A stretch of DNA of 64,000 bases, from contig NZ_DASVMI010000030.1 in NCBI RefSeq assembly GCF_036384435.1, positions 62,001 through 126,000 of the forward strand, in the 5' to 3' direction. Source of the stretch: GSA-30 sp036384435. GTDB taxonomy: Bacteria > Pseudomonadota > Gammaproteobacteria > Xanthomonadales > Rhodanobacteraceae. Positions 15,920 through 24,783 of this stretch are shown here, piece after piece. The notes under the pieces are model-generated. The model was not told the DNA's origin and did not search any database. It was given only the letters and a program-made list of their open reading frames with translations. The translations under genes were made by a program, and so were the position numbers. Position 1 is the stretch's first letter. Each line of letters begins with the position of its first letter.

Positions 15920-16675
15920 TCAGACTTGCGCTTGACCGCCATCGATGAAGAGCTCGATCCCGGCGATGAATGCAGCATCCGGCGAGGCAAGAAATACCGC
16001 GGCGCCCGCCACGTCGTTAGGGTCCCCCACCCGGCCGAGCGGAACCGTGGATGCCATGTAGTCGAGCATCCCTTGCTGGTCTGCGGGGTCGGAACCGGCG
16101 AGTTCGACCAGGCCCGGTGTCTTGATCGGGCCGGGACTGATCACGTTGACGCGAATACCCCGCGACTTGAGATCAAGCGTCCAGCTACGCGCGAAATTGC
16201 GTACCGCCGCCTTCGTCGCACTGTAGACGCTGAAGGCCGGCGTGCCCTTGATGCTTACGTTGGACCCCGTCAGGATCACCGATGCACCATCGACAAGCAG
16301 AGGCAGCGCTTTTTGCACGGTGAACAGCACGCCCTTCACATTGCGACCAAAGGTATCTTCGTAATGTTCTTCGGTGATGGAGCCAAGCGGCAGCATCGAG
16401 CCACCTCCGGCGTTGACGAACAGGATATCGATGCGACCGGCTTCGTTCTTGACCCGCTCGTAGAGACGATTGAGGTCATTGAGATCGGCGGAGTCGGCCT
16501 GCACGCCGATGGCGCCTGAACCAATCGCCGCCACCGCGGCCTGAAGCTCCTGCTGGCGGCGACCGGTGACGAACACCTGGGCTCCTTCCAATGCAAAACG
16601 CTTGGCCGTAGCCAGTCCGATACCGCTGGTGCCGCCCGTGACAACGGCAATCTTTCCTTCCAGTTTGCGAGCCAT
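15920..16675 (-). CDS. SDR family oxidoreductase
   Basis: A 251-aa classical SDR starting MARKLEGKIAVVTGGTSGIG (cofactor glycine motif), with FVNAGGGSMLPLGSI in place of the NNAG box, YSATKAAVRNFARSW (Tyr/Lys) and the C-terminal GIELFIDGGQAQV. It resembles glucose/ribitol-dehydrogenase-like SDRs. The start codon lies near CAGGAGACA. It is divergent from a LysR regulator with a clear inverted repeat between them, so it is the likely target of that regulator. Confidence 0.92.
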   Translation of the reverse strand: MARKLEGKIAVVTGGTSGIGLATAKRFALEGAQVFVTGRRQQELQAAVAAIGSGAIGVQADSADLNDLNRLYERVKNEAGRIDILFVNAGGGSMLPLGSITEEHYEDTFGRNVKGVLFTVQKALPLLVDGASVILTGSNVSIKGTPAFSVYSATKAAVRNFARSWTLDLKSRGIRVNVISPGPIKTPGLVELAGSDPADQQGMLDYMASTVPLGRVGDPNDVAGAAVFLASPDAAFIAGIELFIDGGQAQV

Positions 16676-16718
16676 GGTTTGTCTCCTGTTGTGGGGTGAG
16701 ACAAATCTAGGGCCGCAT

Positions 16719-16736
16719 GCTATTTTTCGAAATAGC
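16719..16736. promoter_or_regulatory. LysR-type operator between SDR and LysR genes
   Basis: GCTATTT-TTCG-AAATAGC is an 18-bp inverted repeat with perfect 7-bp arms (T-N11-A type) in the 92-bp divergent region. Confidence 0.7.
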
Positions 16737-16767
16737 AACAAATGAAAACCATCATTGCATATTTGAT

Positions 16768-17724
16768 ATGTCCAAACTTCCCGATTTTGAAGGCCTGGCC
16801 ATGTTCGGCAAGGTGGCCGAAGAAGGCTCTTTTGCCGGGGCAGCCACGGCCATGGGCGTCTCGGTGGCGACGGTGTCGCGTGCGGTCACCCGACTGGAAG
16901 AGCGACTTGGCGGTCGCCTGTTCAATCGAACATCGCGTCGATTGTCCCTCACCGATTACGGCCGCTCCCTCGCAGAACGCGCCACGAAGATCTATACCGA
17001 TGCCGCGGATGCCGAGGATTTCGCACGCGAGACATCGCGCCGGCCGCGCGGCCTGATCAAGCTCGCTGTGCCGCTATCGTTCGGTACGCGCTGGGTTGCG
17101 CCGTTGTTGCCGGAATTCTTTCGCGCCTATCCGGATATAGCTATCGACCTGCATGCCAGCGATGCACGAGCAGACCTGATCGGCGAAGGCTTCGATGCGG
17201 CGTTGCGCATCGCCGCCATGGAAGATTCATCACTAGTGGCGCGGCTCATCGCCCCGATGCGTCGATTCCTGGTGGCCGCTCCGGACTACCTCTCTCTTCG
17301 TGGCCGACCGCAGCATCCCCGTGATCTTGGCGCCCATCCATGCCTGAGTTACGCCATCCGCAACCGCAGGGATGTATGGCATTTCACCCATGAACGAAGT
17401 GGCGAGGAATGCAGCATCACACCTACAGGCATGCTGCGCGCCACCAGTGTGGAGATCCTGCTTCCTACCATATTGGCAGGCACGGCGATTACCGAAGTGC
17501 CCGAATTCATCGCCACCGAATACTTTCGCAGCGGGCAACTCGAACCCGTCTTGCCTGATTGGAATATGCCATCCGGTGGCCTGTATTTTGTCACGCCGAC
17601 GACCCGCGCACGGCCAGCAAAAGTCAGCGTGCTAGCGGACTTTCTCACGTCCCGGCTGGCGGTGGCGCAATGGCGATCGGAACCCCATATCGGCAAGAAG
17701 TCACCCCGTGCTCGCAGGCGATAA
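16768..17724 (+). CDS. LysR family transcriptional regulator
   Basis: A 318-aa LTTR. The start MSKLPDFEGLAMFGKVAEEG is the standard N-terminus; the HTH is AAATAMGVSVATVSRAVTRL. The ligand domain includes KLAVPLSFGTRWVAPLLPEF and CLSYAIRNRRDVWHF. An upstream in-frame ATG at 16717 lies inside the operator and is rejected. It probably controls the divergent SDR gene. A short GGGC-TCGC-GCCC-TTT hairpin just after the stop may terminate transcription. Confidence 0.92.
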   Translation: MSKLPDFEGLAMFGKVAEEGSFAGAATAMGVSVATVSRAVTRLEERLGGRLFNRTSRRLSLTDYGRSLAERATKIYTDAADAEDFARETSRRPRGLIKLAVPLSFGTRWVAPLLPEFFRAYPDIAIDLHASDARADLIGEGFDAALRIAAMEDSSLVARLIAPMRRFLVAAPDYLSLRGRPQHPRDLGAHPCLSYAIRNRRDVWHFTHERSGEECSITPTGMLRATSVEILLPTILAGTAITEVPEFIATEYFRSGQLEPVLPDWNMPSGGLYFVTPTTRARPAKVSVLADFLTSRLAVAQWRSEPHIGKKSPRARRR

Positions 17725-17956
17725 CGTTGGGGCTCGCGCCCTTTCATGGTTTCTGGAACTCAAGAAGCTGCTCCTGTTCTTCGTGCTGGCCGGTTTCTGA
17801 AAGCGACGCGGAGCTGGATGACGGACGGCCAACAAGGATAGGGATGGATGGGAGAGGTTTGCGGCGCGTCGTGCTGCCGCGAACCGGGGCACGCCCTCGC
17901 GACAGGCATCCCATCATGCGATGGCCGCTTGATACAGCGCAGGAAAATCCCTGGCT

Positions 17957-19516
17957 TTAAAGCCCGCTCTTGGCCATTCTCGCCTGCACCCACCAGGCGG
18001 CACGTCGTATCAAGCTAAGCCCTGGATACTGGCTCCATACAAAGGTGCCGACACTTTTCGGTGGCATCATGTATTCGAACCGGCTTTGATCGTCGACGAC
18101 GGAAAGATGGCGCTCTTCGGCGTTGCTGTTCACCACCACCAGCACGATGGAACTATCCACCGTGTTCTGGAATGCCACGTTCGCGATGCCCTTGTCGGTA
18201 TCGGTCGAGTTCACCCGAAACGCGCCCGGCAACACGAAGCGGCTGAAATGCGCGAGGGCGTAGTATTCATCGTTGCGACTCACCTCGCCGGTTTTCGAGT
18301 CGATGGTGATCACGCCCTTGCAGTTGGCGCATCCGCCAAAATGCGGGCCGTGGTTTTCATCGAGCGCCAGATTCCAGTAGATGACGCCGCGTGCCCATTG
18401 CCGGATGCTTGCGATCAACAGGTTGCGCGAGAACCATAACAGCTCGCCGTGAATACTCGACGCCCAATCGCCGCCGGAACATTCGGTGAGATACGCATCC
18501 TTGCTCGGAAAAGCTCGATGCAGGCGCCCTTGTGCATAGGGGCTGCCTTCGTAGCAGTGCCAGGCGATGCTGTCGACATAACGGGCAGCCTCTGGATAGG
18601 CGAGCACGCTCGATGCCTGTTCGGGATGACTCCAGTTGTGATCCCACTCCATGATGCGCGTGAAGGGCTTGCGTGTGGCCAGCTTGGGACCGAGGTAATT
18701 GGCGATCAGGCGCGTTCGCTGCTCGGATCCCATCGCCATGCCCGGATAGGTCAAGGGCTGGAAAGCAGGTTCGTTTTGCAGGGTCAGCGCAAAAATGGGA
18801 ATGCCATACTTGCGATAGGTGTCGATGTACTTGAGCAGATAGTCCGCGTACACGCTTTCGTACTGCTCCAGCAACGTACCGCCAATCAGGTTCTCGCTGC
18901 TCTTCATCCATGCCGGCGCACTCCATGACGTCGCGACAATGGCGAGCTGGGGATCGATGGCCAGGATCTGGCGTACCGTCGGTATCACGTCGAGCAGGTT
19001 GGATGCCACATTGAAATGCTCAAGCGACGGGTCGCTATCACCGACAGGCACGTCATCGAGCGTGTAGGGCTTCAACGAAAAATCCGATGCACCAATCGTC
19101 AGGCGCATCATGTTGAAGTCGAGGTTTGGCGGCGGTCCGTAGAGCTCATGCAACAAGGCGGCGCGTTGCAGCGCATTGAGCTTGTTCTGGATCAACCAGG
19201 CCGACGAGTCGGTCATGGCCGCGCCGAATCCCACCATGGATTGATAGGTCTTGTGTACGTCCACCACGATGTCGGCGTCGGCCTTGCCGCGCGCACTCAT
19301 GGCGATGTCGGGCTGCGGCTCAAGCTTCAGCCGGCGATCGGCCGTGCTCAGCCACAGCTCGACGACAGGCACGACGGGCTTTTCGACCACGGCGATCTTG
19401 GGCGGCGCCACCATCTGCCGGGACGGCAGCGCATACAGCGCCATGAAGCTGATCACAATGAGTCCAGCGATGAGGGCGACGGTCACCCGCCCCGATCCCA
19501 TCCCATGTTCATCCAT
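17957..19516 (-). CDS. Glycoside hydrolase family 30 (glucosylceramidase-like)
   Basis: A 519-aa protein with an N-terminal membrane anchor or signal (VTVALIAGLIVISFMALYAL, residues 11-30) and a GH30 TIM barrel. GFGAAMTDSSAW is near residue 97. LQNEP gives the acid/base E249, and TECSGGDW gives the nucleophile E345. The C-terminal beta domain is VNSNAEERHLSVVDD and following. It likely hydrolyses beta-glucosyl or related linkages outside the cytoplasm. It is a single gene; the 230-bp gap before it holds nothing clear. All catalytic elements are present. Confidence 0.92.
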   Translation of the reverse strand: MDEHGMGSGRVTVALIAGLIVISFMALYALPSRQMVAPPKIAVVEKPVVPVVELWLSTADRRLKLEPQPDIAMSARGKADADIVVDVHKTYQSMVGFGAAMTDSSAWLIQNKLNALQRAALLHELYGPPPNLDFNMMRLTIGASDFSLKPYTLDDVPVGDSDPSLEHFNVASNLLDVIPTVRQILAIDPQLAIVATSWSAPAWMKSSENLIGGTLLEQYESVYADYLLKYIDTYRKYGIPIFALTLQNEPAFQPLTYPGMAMGSEQRTRLIANYLGPKLATRKPFTRIMEWDHNWSHPEQASSVLAYPEAARYVDSIAWHCYEGSPYAQGRLHRAFPSKDAYLTECSGGDWASSIHGELLWFSRNLLIASIRQWARGVIYWNLALDENHGPHFGGCANCKGVITIDSKTGEVSRNDEYYALAHFSRFVLPGAFRVNSTDTDKGIANVAFQNTVDSSIVLVVVNSNAEERHLSVVDDQSRFEYMMPPKSVGTFVWSQYPGLSLIRRAAWWVQARMAKSGL

Positions 19517-19696
19517 AGCGCCTGTAACGTCCTTTGCCCATGCCGCGGCTCACCTGGATCACTTTGTTGCTGGACGTGTATATCAGAGCAGGAAGTGGCA
19601 TCCACTTTCCAGGCTCCCGATGCGATCAGCCTGACAAATCGATCCCAAGGAGAGCCTGAACGCGCTCCATGGCCTCCCTGCAGGAAACTGCGGCGG

Positions 19697-20320
19697 TCAT
19701 AAGCCTTCGCGGCGACAGATCTCCTGGACCAGCAGATGCGACAGTGCGGCCACGTGACCATCGTATTTCCGGATGGCAGGGATGGCCCATTCACCGCCGG
19801 CAAGGACAAAGTGCTGTTCCCATTGCGGCATCGCCAGCAATTGATCGACGGTCACGCGCCGGGAACCACCCATTTCCGCATGACCGCCACCGATGGATTG
19901 GCCAACGCCGAACAGTCGCGTGCTGAACGGATAGACGTGCACATCATAGACATGGTGCGACGGATGCTCGGTCGTGGGCGCCTGGTTTTTATAGCTCAGG
20001 CGAAGCAGTTGATTCTCCCGTCGCTCGGCGGTCAGGGGCACCGAATGTTCGTAAAGGTAGCTGGCAGGCAATTCACCTACCTGCGGCCAGGCCACGTGTT
20101 GCTCCGTGTACGTCAGATGCTTGAACGTTCTGGGATAGGCAAGTTGCGTCCATCCCAAGTCCTCGCGGGCGATGCTTGCATTGAACAGTCGATGTTCGCT
20201 GCCAGCAAACTCGATGACCAGTTGCCAGGTTTCATTGGGGGCGACACGGTGAATGCCTGGAGCACGCTTCGACATTTCCAAAGGCACGTCGCCAGGAAGC
20301 GAGTTTGTTGTGCCGGGCAT
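19697..20320 (-). CDS. Hypothetical protein with a possible DUF2442-like region
   Basis: A 207-aa soluble protein without signal peptide. The middle part, HRLFNASIAREDLGWTQLAY then LPASYLYEHSVPLTAERR, recalls the DUF2442 pattern of a short beta-rich domain ending in LYEHS, though the match is by eye only. The C-terminal part, HVALSHLLVQE-like, is helical. The start at ATG 20320 has AAAGGAGC upstream (GAG-rich ribosome site). It stands alone, with no operon partner, so function cannot be inferred. Confidence 0.7.
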   Translation of the reverse strand: MPGTTNSLPGDVPLEMSKRAPGIHRVAPNETWQLVIEFAGSEHRLFNASIAREDLGWTQLAYPRTFKHLTYTEQHVAWPQVGELPASYLYEHSVPLTAERRENQLLRLSYKNQAPTTEHPSHHVYDVHVYPFSTRLFGVGQSIGGGHAEMGGSRRVTVDQLLAMPQWEQHFVLAGGEWAIPAIRKYDGHVAALSHLLVQEICRREGL

Positions 20321-20426
20321 CTTTGCAGCTCCTTTGAGTCTTATCGCATCGGCAAGTTTAGAGGCATGGGCCTGGACGCCGAAACGCGATCAATCCCTGG
20401 GCCTGATGGGTAGCCCGATCGGGTCG

Positions 20427-20454
20427 TGAGCCGATCAGATCCGTGATCGGCTCA
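20427..20454. repeat. 28-bp perfect palindrome
   Basis: TGAGCCGATCA (20427-20437) and TGATCGGCTCA (20444-20454) are perfect 11-bp arms with a 6-base loop. Further outer pairing, CGGGTCG with CGAC...ACCCG, flanks it. There is no T run, so it is more likely an operator or structured RNA element than a terminator. It lies between two divergent genes, in a 310-bp gap otherwise without features. Confidence 0.5.
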
Positions 20455-20630
20455 TGCGACTGACCCGACCGATGGCTATCCAACGCTTGACCTGGCAACA
20501 AGCCGACCGACGCGGCCAGGATCGAAGGCCAATACTGTCGCGCCCCTGCCAGGTAGCTGCCATCAGGCTCATGAGCAGTTGCCCGGCATGCGCTAAGCTT
20601 TGCGCGGCGTAGAACCCCTGGACACGCGAC

Positions 20631-20819
20631 ATGCACAACCTGCCTCCTGATGGCCTTCCTCGTTATCGCCTGCTCACGGGCAAGGATGATGCTTCGTTTT
20701 GCCATCGTGTTTCCGAAGCCTTGAATCTTGGCTACGAGCTTTATGGCTCGCCTGCCGCAACATTCAACGGCGAACATGTCGTCGTGGCTCAGGCCATCAT
20801 CTGGCCGGCGAAGGACTAG
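20631..20819 (+). CDS. Small DUF1737 domain protein
   Basis: A 62-aa protein, PRYRLLTGKDDASFCHRVSE followed by GYELYGSPAATF and a VVVAQAIIWP end. This is the complete DUF1737 pattern, a small domain of unknown function that usually stands alone, as here. It overlaps antisense frames, but codon use and the family match favour this strand. Confidence 0.8.
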   Translation: MHNLPPDGLPRYRLLTGKDDASFCHRVSEALNLGYELYGSPAATFNGEHVVVAQAIIWPAKD

Positions 20820-20990
20820 CGATTCAAAAATAATCGGCAGGCGTTTCCCGCCGAATATCCCGGCCGATTTACGGGTCACGATACTTCCGTGACCGTCCAT
20901 TCGCGCCCTCATCTCCCCCTTGTCTGATGTGAATTTTTGCGCCGCAGCGTGACAGCTTGCGAATTCGGCGTATTAATTTGTCACAGGGGA

Positions 20991-21005
20991 TTTAGATCGA
21001 TCCAA
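20991..21005. promoter_or_regulatory. LacI/GalR-type operator, copy 1
   Basis: TTTAGATCGATCCAA, a near-palindrome centred on GATCGATC, typical of LacI/GalR-family operators. It is identical to 21375-21389. No LacI-family gene is in the window. Confidence 0.5.
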
Positions 21006-21374
21006 GTTAAGTGTGACGTAGATCATGTCGCCGTGGCGACACCTCTGTGGCGCTTGATAAGGGTGGGAGGGCTAACAAGTCGGCGCGCGAGCGCTGACCG
21101 GCTTGCTGCTGCTTCCCGCCAGACCGACGAGGGAATGGGAAGCCGCTAGATGAGACGAGGTTTTACCCGCTTTTCCGCGATAACCAGGCTGCCATGTGCG
21201 CATGTTTCTTCTGTTGGGAGAGCGGCGAGCGGTGGTCTGGATGGTGGTCGCCTTGCTCATTTTGTCGCAACAGGCGGCCACATAAGGCTACGCATGAGCC
21301 GAATTCTGACCGTAACCCCCCCGGAAGCATGAAGCATCCATCGAGAGGGATGGCCGCCTTCCGGTTGTCGAAAT

Positions 21375-21389
21375 TTTAGATCGATCCAA
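21375..21389. promoter_or_regulatory. LacI/GalR-type operator, copy 2
   Basis: TTTAGATCGATCCAA, identical to the first copy and about 160 bp before the remaining part of the GH2 gene. It was presumably the operator of the intact gene or of a deleted neighbour. Confidence 0.5.
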
Positions 21390-21533
21390 AAAGCAGGAGG
21401 ACGAGTGCCGTCTTGAGACCACGAATCCGCGAGCAGTGATCAAACAGGGGATCACCTGTGCCGATTTTTATCGCGCACATTTGCATTGGGAAGTTGACAC
21501 CATGACTTATCTGCCAAACATGTTGACGCGTAA

Positions 21534-22595
21534 GCCGGCGGCAAGCCGGTGGGCGCAGCAACCGGGCCCGCGAGCCAGCCACTGCACCTGGCTATCGCTC
21601 ACCCTCACCTGTGGAGCCCGCAGGACCCGTTTCTGTACACCTTCAAGGCCACGTTGATACAAGGCAAACAGCGTGACGACGTCACCAGCTATGCGGGCTT
21701 GCGCAGCATTGCCATCGCAAAAGTCGACGGTCGCAATCGCATCGTGTTGAATGGCAAGCCGACATTCCTGCTCGCCACGCTGGACCAGGGCTACTGGCCC
21801 GACGGCATCTACACCGCACCCACCGACGCCGCCCTGAAATTCGACATACAGAAAACCAAGGACCTGGGCTTCAATACCATCCGCAAGCACATCAAGGTGG
21901 AACCGGCGCGCTGGTATTACTGGGCCGATCGCATCGGCCTGATGGTCTGGCAGTATATGCCGGCACTCTCGAACGGACACAACGATGCGCTGAGCGACGC
22001 GGACAAGACGCAATTCCGCGACGACGTCTCTGCCATCGTCAAGCAGCTCAAGGGAGAAACCTCGATCATCGGCTGGATTGCGTTCAACGAAGGCTGGGGC
22101 CGATGGAGCATCCCGGCGGCGGGCGAACTGGCCGCGCAGATCAAGCAGCTTGACCCGTCACGCCTGGTGGATGCACGCAGCGGCGCCAACTGTTGCGATA
22201 CCAAGGGTGATCCGCATGCGGGCGATGTCTACGACGTCCATGACTATCAAGGCCCCGGCCTGCCCAGCCCGGATGCCGAGCGCGCGGCGATCGACGGTGA
22301 ACACGGCGGCCTGACGTTGGGCGTGCCCGGTCATGTATGGCCCAATACCCCCATCAATCCCTATGGCGCGGTCAAGGACAGCGACGCGCTGACCGATGGC
22401 TATGTCGCCAACACCGCGGTGCTACGCGACAAGGGCCCGTCGGTCGGCGTATCTGGCAGTGTCTATACCCAGATCACCGACGTCGAGGGCGAGCACAACG
22501 GCTTGTACACCTATGACCGCAAGATCGAGAAAGTGGACGAATCCAAGGTGCGTGCCATCAACGATGCAACAATACGCGCCGGCGGGCAGCCGTGA
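21534..22595 (+). pseudogene. 5'-truncated glycoside hydrolase family 2 gene
   Basis: The frame opens after TAA at 21531 and reads GGKPVGAATGPASQPLHLAI then HPHLWSPQDPFLYTFKATL, which is the end of the GH2 immunoglobulin-like domain. The TIM barrel follows: LDQGYWPDGIYTAPTD, GFNTIRKHIKVEPARWYYWAD, IAFNEGWGRW (acid/base Glu) and YDVHDYQGPG. The N-terminal sugar-binding domain (some 200-250 residues) and any signal peptide are missing, and no ATG precedes. A GTG at 21549 could start a fragment of 348 aa, but it would lack domains needed for folding. I read it as a deletion remnant. Confidence 0.8.
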
Positions 22596-22916
22596 CGGCA
22601 CGGCAGCGATTCGTTCAAGCGATGTGGTGTGGTGGGCGGACAGGGTCTCGAAGGAGTGGCTTTGTAGTGGCCGATGCAGGTCGCGATGGGGGCGAGGCTT
22701 GATGGTTTCGACAGCCACCACCTGCGAATGGATCGCAGATGGCTTCGCCGATGAATTTGCTCCACCCTGGAGACGCATCGTGCCTTTGTGGCGTTGCAGG
22801 AGCGACTTCGGTCACGGCTCGGGGTTTCGATAGCCATCATGTGCGGATGAATCCGTACGGCAAGGTCTTTGACGACCGGAGGGACGCGGGATACGTCAAC
22901 TGCCCACGCCCCGAAC
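22596..22916. other. Intergenic with a REP-like motif
   Basis: No gene is seen. It includes GCAGGAGCGACTTCGGTCACG near 22795, similar to the AGGAGCGACTTC repeats common in xanthomonad-type genomes; related short motifs occur near 48559 and 51055. Confidence 0.4.
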
Positions 22917-24641
22917 TCACGCACCCAGGGTCTCGGCAATCGCGGCCAACCACAGTGCCACGGCGACCGCACCGGGATCGGCATGACCACGGGTGCGATC
23001 GCCCAGGTACGAAGAGCGGCCCAGGCGGGGGGACATCTGACTGGTGGCTTGTGCGCCCGCTTGTGCTGCATCAGCGGCCGCATGGGCCACCGATGCGACA
23101 GCCATCGCCCGGCCGGCCGCTTCGGCGATCGCATCCGCGGCGGGGATGAGCGCGTCGAGCATGGTGCGATCACCAGCGCGCCCGCCACCGAGATCCTGCA
23201 CGCCTTCCACCCCCGCACGAAAAGCATCCCGCCAGGCATCGATGTCGCTGGCACTGGACGATGCCGAAAGCGTCACTGCCGCGCGCAACATGAATACAGC
23301 ATACAGAGGCCCTGACGTTCCACCGATCACGCGGCGAAGAATGCCCGACAACGCAGCCAGCACAGACGCAGGATGGGATGCATCCAGCGCAGGGAGCGCA
23401 TCGAGCATCGCGTTGACACCACGACTCAGGCTCAGGCCGATATCGCCATCGCCAACGATCGAATCGAGCTCCGTCAACTCACTTTCCGCCTCACGTAGCG
23501 CCGCTGCGACGCCATGCAGGCAGGCCACGAAGCGATCTGCGTCGGCAGGTTGCGCCCACGTCGGTCCAACAAGCGCGGAATCACCCGCATGCAGGTCATC
23601 CGTCGCAGGCGCTTTGACCGGCGGCGTTGAAGCCGGATGCGTCGCGGTAGTCCAGGCAGCCGCTGCCGTTGGCGCAAGAAGCCGCTCAAGCCTGGACGGA
23701 TCGAGTCGCAGCAAGGACACCGAGCAACCGGGCATTTCAAGCGCACTGAGAAAGGTACCCGCCCATGAAGCTTCTGCAGCGATGCCGGCCTGGTGCAGGC
23801 GAGCAAGCACATGGCGATTGACAATCGCCAACTCCTGCACCGCGCTACCTCCCAGGTTATTGATCAATACCGCGACCTTATCACCTGCACGCAACTGGCT
23901 GGATGCAAGCAGGCGATCCATCATCGTATCGACCATGGCATCGGCGACTTCGACATGCCCGCGTTGCGTTCCCTTCTCGCCATGAATACCCAGGCCATAT
24001 TCGACTTCGTCGGCGCCCAGCTCGAATCCGGCTTTTCCTGCGGCCGGAACGATGCACGGTCCCAGGCCGAGCCCCATACTGAATACGTTATGGCTGGCCG
24101 CACTCGCTTCGTTGACTACCTCGGCAAGCGACAAGCCCGCAGCTGCCGCGGCACCGGCCACCTTGTGCACGAAGACGGTGCCGGCGATTCCGCGCCGCCC
24201 GACGGCTCCTGTTGCTTCGAGTGCTACGTCATCACCGACCACGACCATCTCAACACGCAGCCCCGAAGCGCGGGCAATTTCAGCAGCAAGCCCGAAGTTG
24301 AGGCGATCTCCCGTGTAATTCTTCACGATCATCAAGGTCCCGGCAGGTCCGGTAACCGTACGCAAGGCCGCCAGTACAGCATCCACACTGGGTGAAGTGA
24401 AAACTTCGCCGATGACGGCTGCCGTCAACATGCCTTCACCGACATAGCCGGCGTGCGCAGGCTCATGTCCTGCGCCTCCTCCCGAGATAATCGCGACCTT
24501 TCCGGCTGACGCATGCGCCGCATGGTCACTGCGTACGATGACGTTGTGTCCTTCCACGCGGGAAAGGCGGCCATCGGCGGCCACCAGGCCTTCAACCATG
24601 TCCTGCACGACATGCAGCGGGTCATTGATGAGTTTTTTCAC
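22917..24641 (-). CDS. Dihydroxyacetone kinase, DhaK-DhaL fusion
   Basis: A 574-aa ATP-dependent dihydroxyacetone kinase. Residues 1-330 are DhaK: GGGAGHEPAH at 54-63 and NYTGDRLNF bind substrate, and GIHGEKG places the hemiaminal-forming H220. The C-terminal 200 residues are DhaL: VGDGDIGLSLSRGV carries the Mg-binding aspartates, then GGTSGPLYAV. The GTG at 24641 is chosen because AAGGAG lies 6 bases before it; longer frames upstream lack a ribosome site. It phosphorylates DHA or glyceraldehyde in the cytoplasm. It stands alone, with no PTS DhaM nearby, which fits the ATP-using type. Confidence 0.93.
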   Translation of the reverse strand: MKKLINDPLHVVQDMVEGLVAADGRLSRVEGHNVIVRSDHAAHASAGKVAIISGGGAGHEPAHAGYVGEGMLTAAVIGEVFTSPSVDAVLAALRTVTGPAGTLMIVKNYTGDRLNFGLAAEIARASGLRVEMVVVGDDVALEATGAVGRRGIAGTVFVHKVAGAAAAAGLSLAEVVNEASAASHNVFSMGLGLGPCIVPAAGKAGFELGADEVEYGLGIHGEKGTQRGHVEVADAMVDTMMDRLLASSQLRAGDKVAVLINNLGGSAVQELAIVNRHVLARLHQAGIAAEASWAGTFLSALEMPGCSVSLLRLDPSRLERLLAPTAAAAWTTATHPASTPPVKAPATDDLHAGDSALVGPTWAQPADADRFVACLHGVAAALREAESELTELDSIVGDGDIGLSLSRGVNAMLDALPALDASHPASVLAALSGILRRVIGGTSGPLYAVFMLRAAVTLSASSSASDIDAWRDAFRAGVEGVQDLGGGRAGDRTMLDALIPAADAIAEAAGRAMAVASVAHAAADAAQAGAQATSQMSPRLGRSSYLGDRTRGHADPGAVAVALWLAAIAETLGA

Positions 24642-24783
24642 GTGTGGCTCCTTGGGGACGGGGCAGACGCTTCGCGCATGCGACCCAGGGAGAGCCGCAT
24701 CATGCGCATCGGCCAAAGCATGCGCCGTTCAAAGGGAGAATGTACAGGCTTGGAAAACCTTCGCGACAGGCTCTTGGGTCTCT

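Larger units (their letters stand above)
20820..21533. other. Long non-coding stretch with two LacI-type sites
   Basis: About 710 bases with no supported gene. It contains two copies of one 15-bp site (listed separately), a CRP/Clp-like TGTGA-CGTAGA-TCA at 21012-21025, and a GCTTCCC/GGGAAGC hairpin near 21114-21147. It looks like the control region of sugar-utilisation genes that have been partly deleted. Confidence 0.45.

Noticed and set aside
23044..23985. 313-codon plus-strand frame in the dihydroxyacetone kinase gene
   Set aside because: Antisense Ala/Ser/Arg-rich translation; the kinase motifs on the other strand decide.
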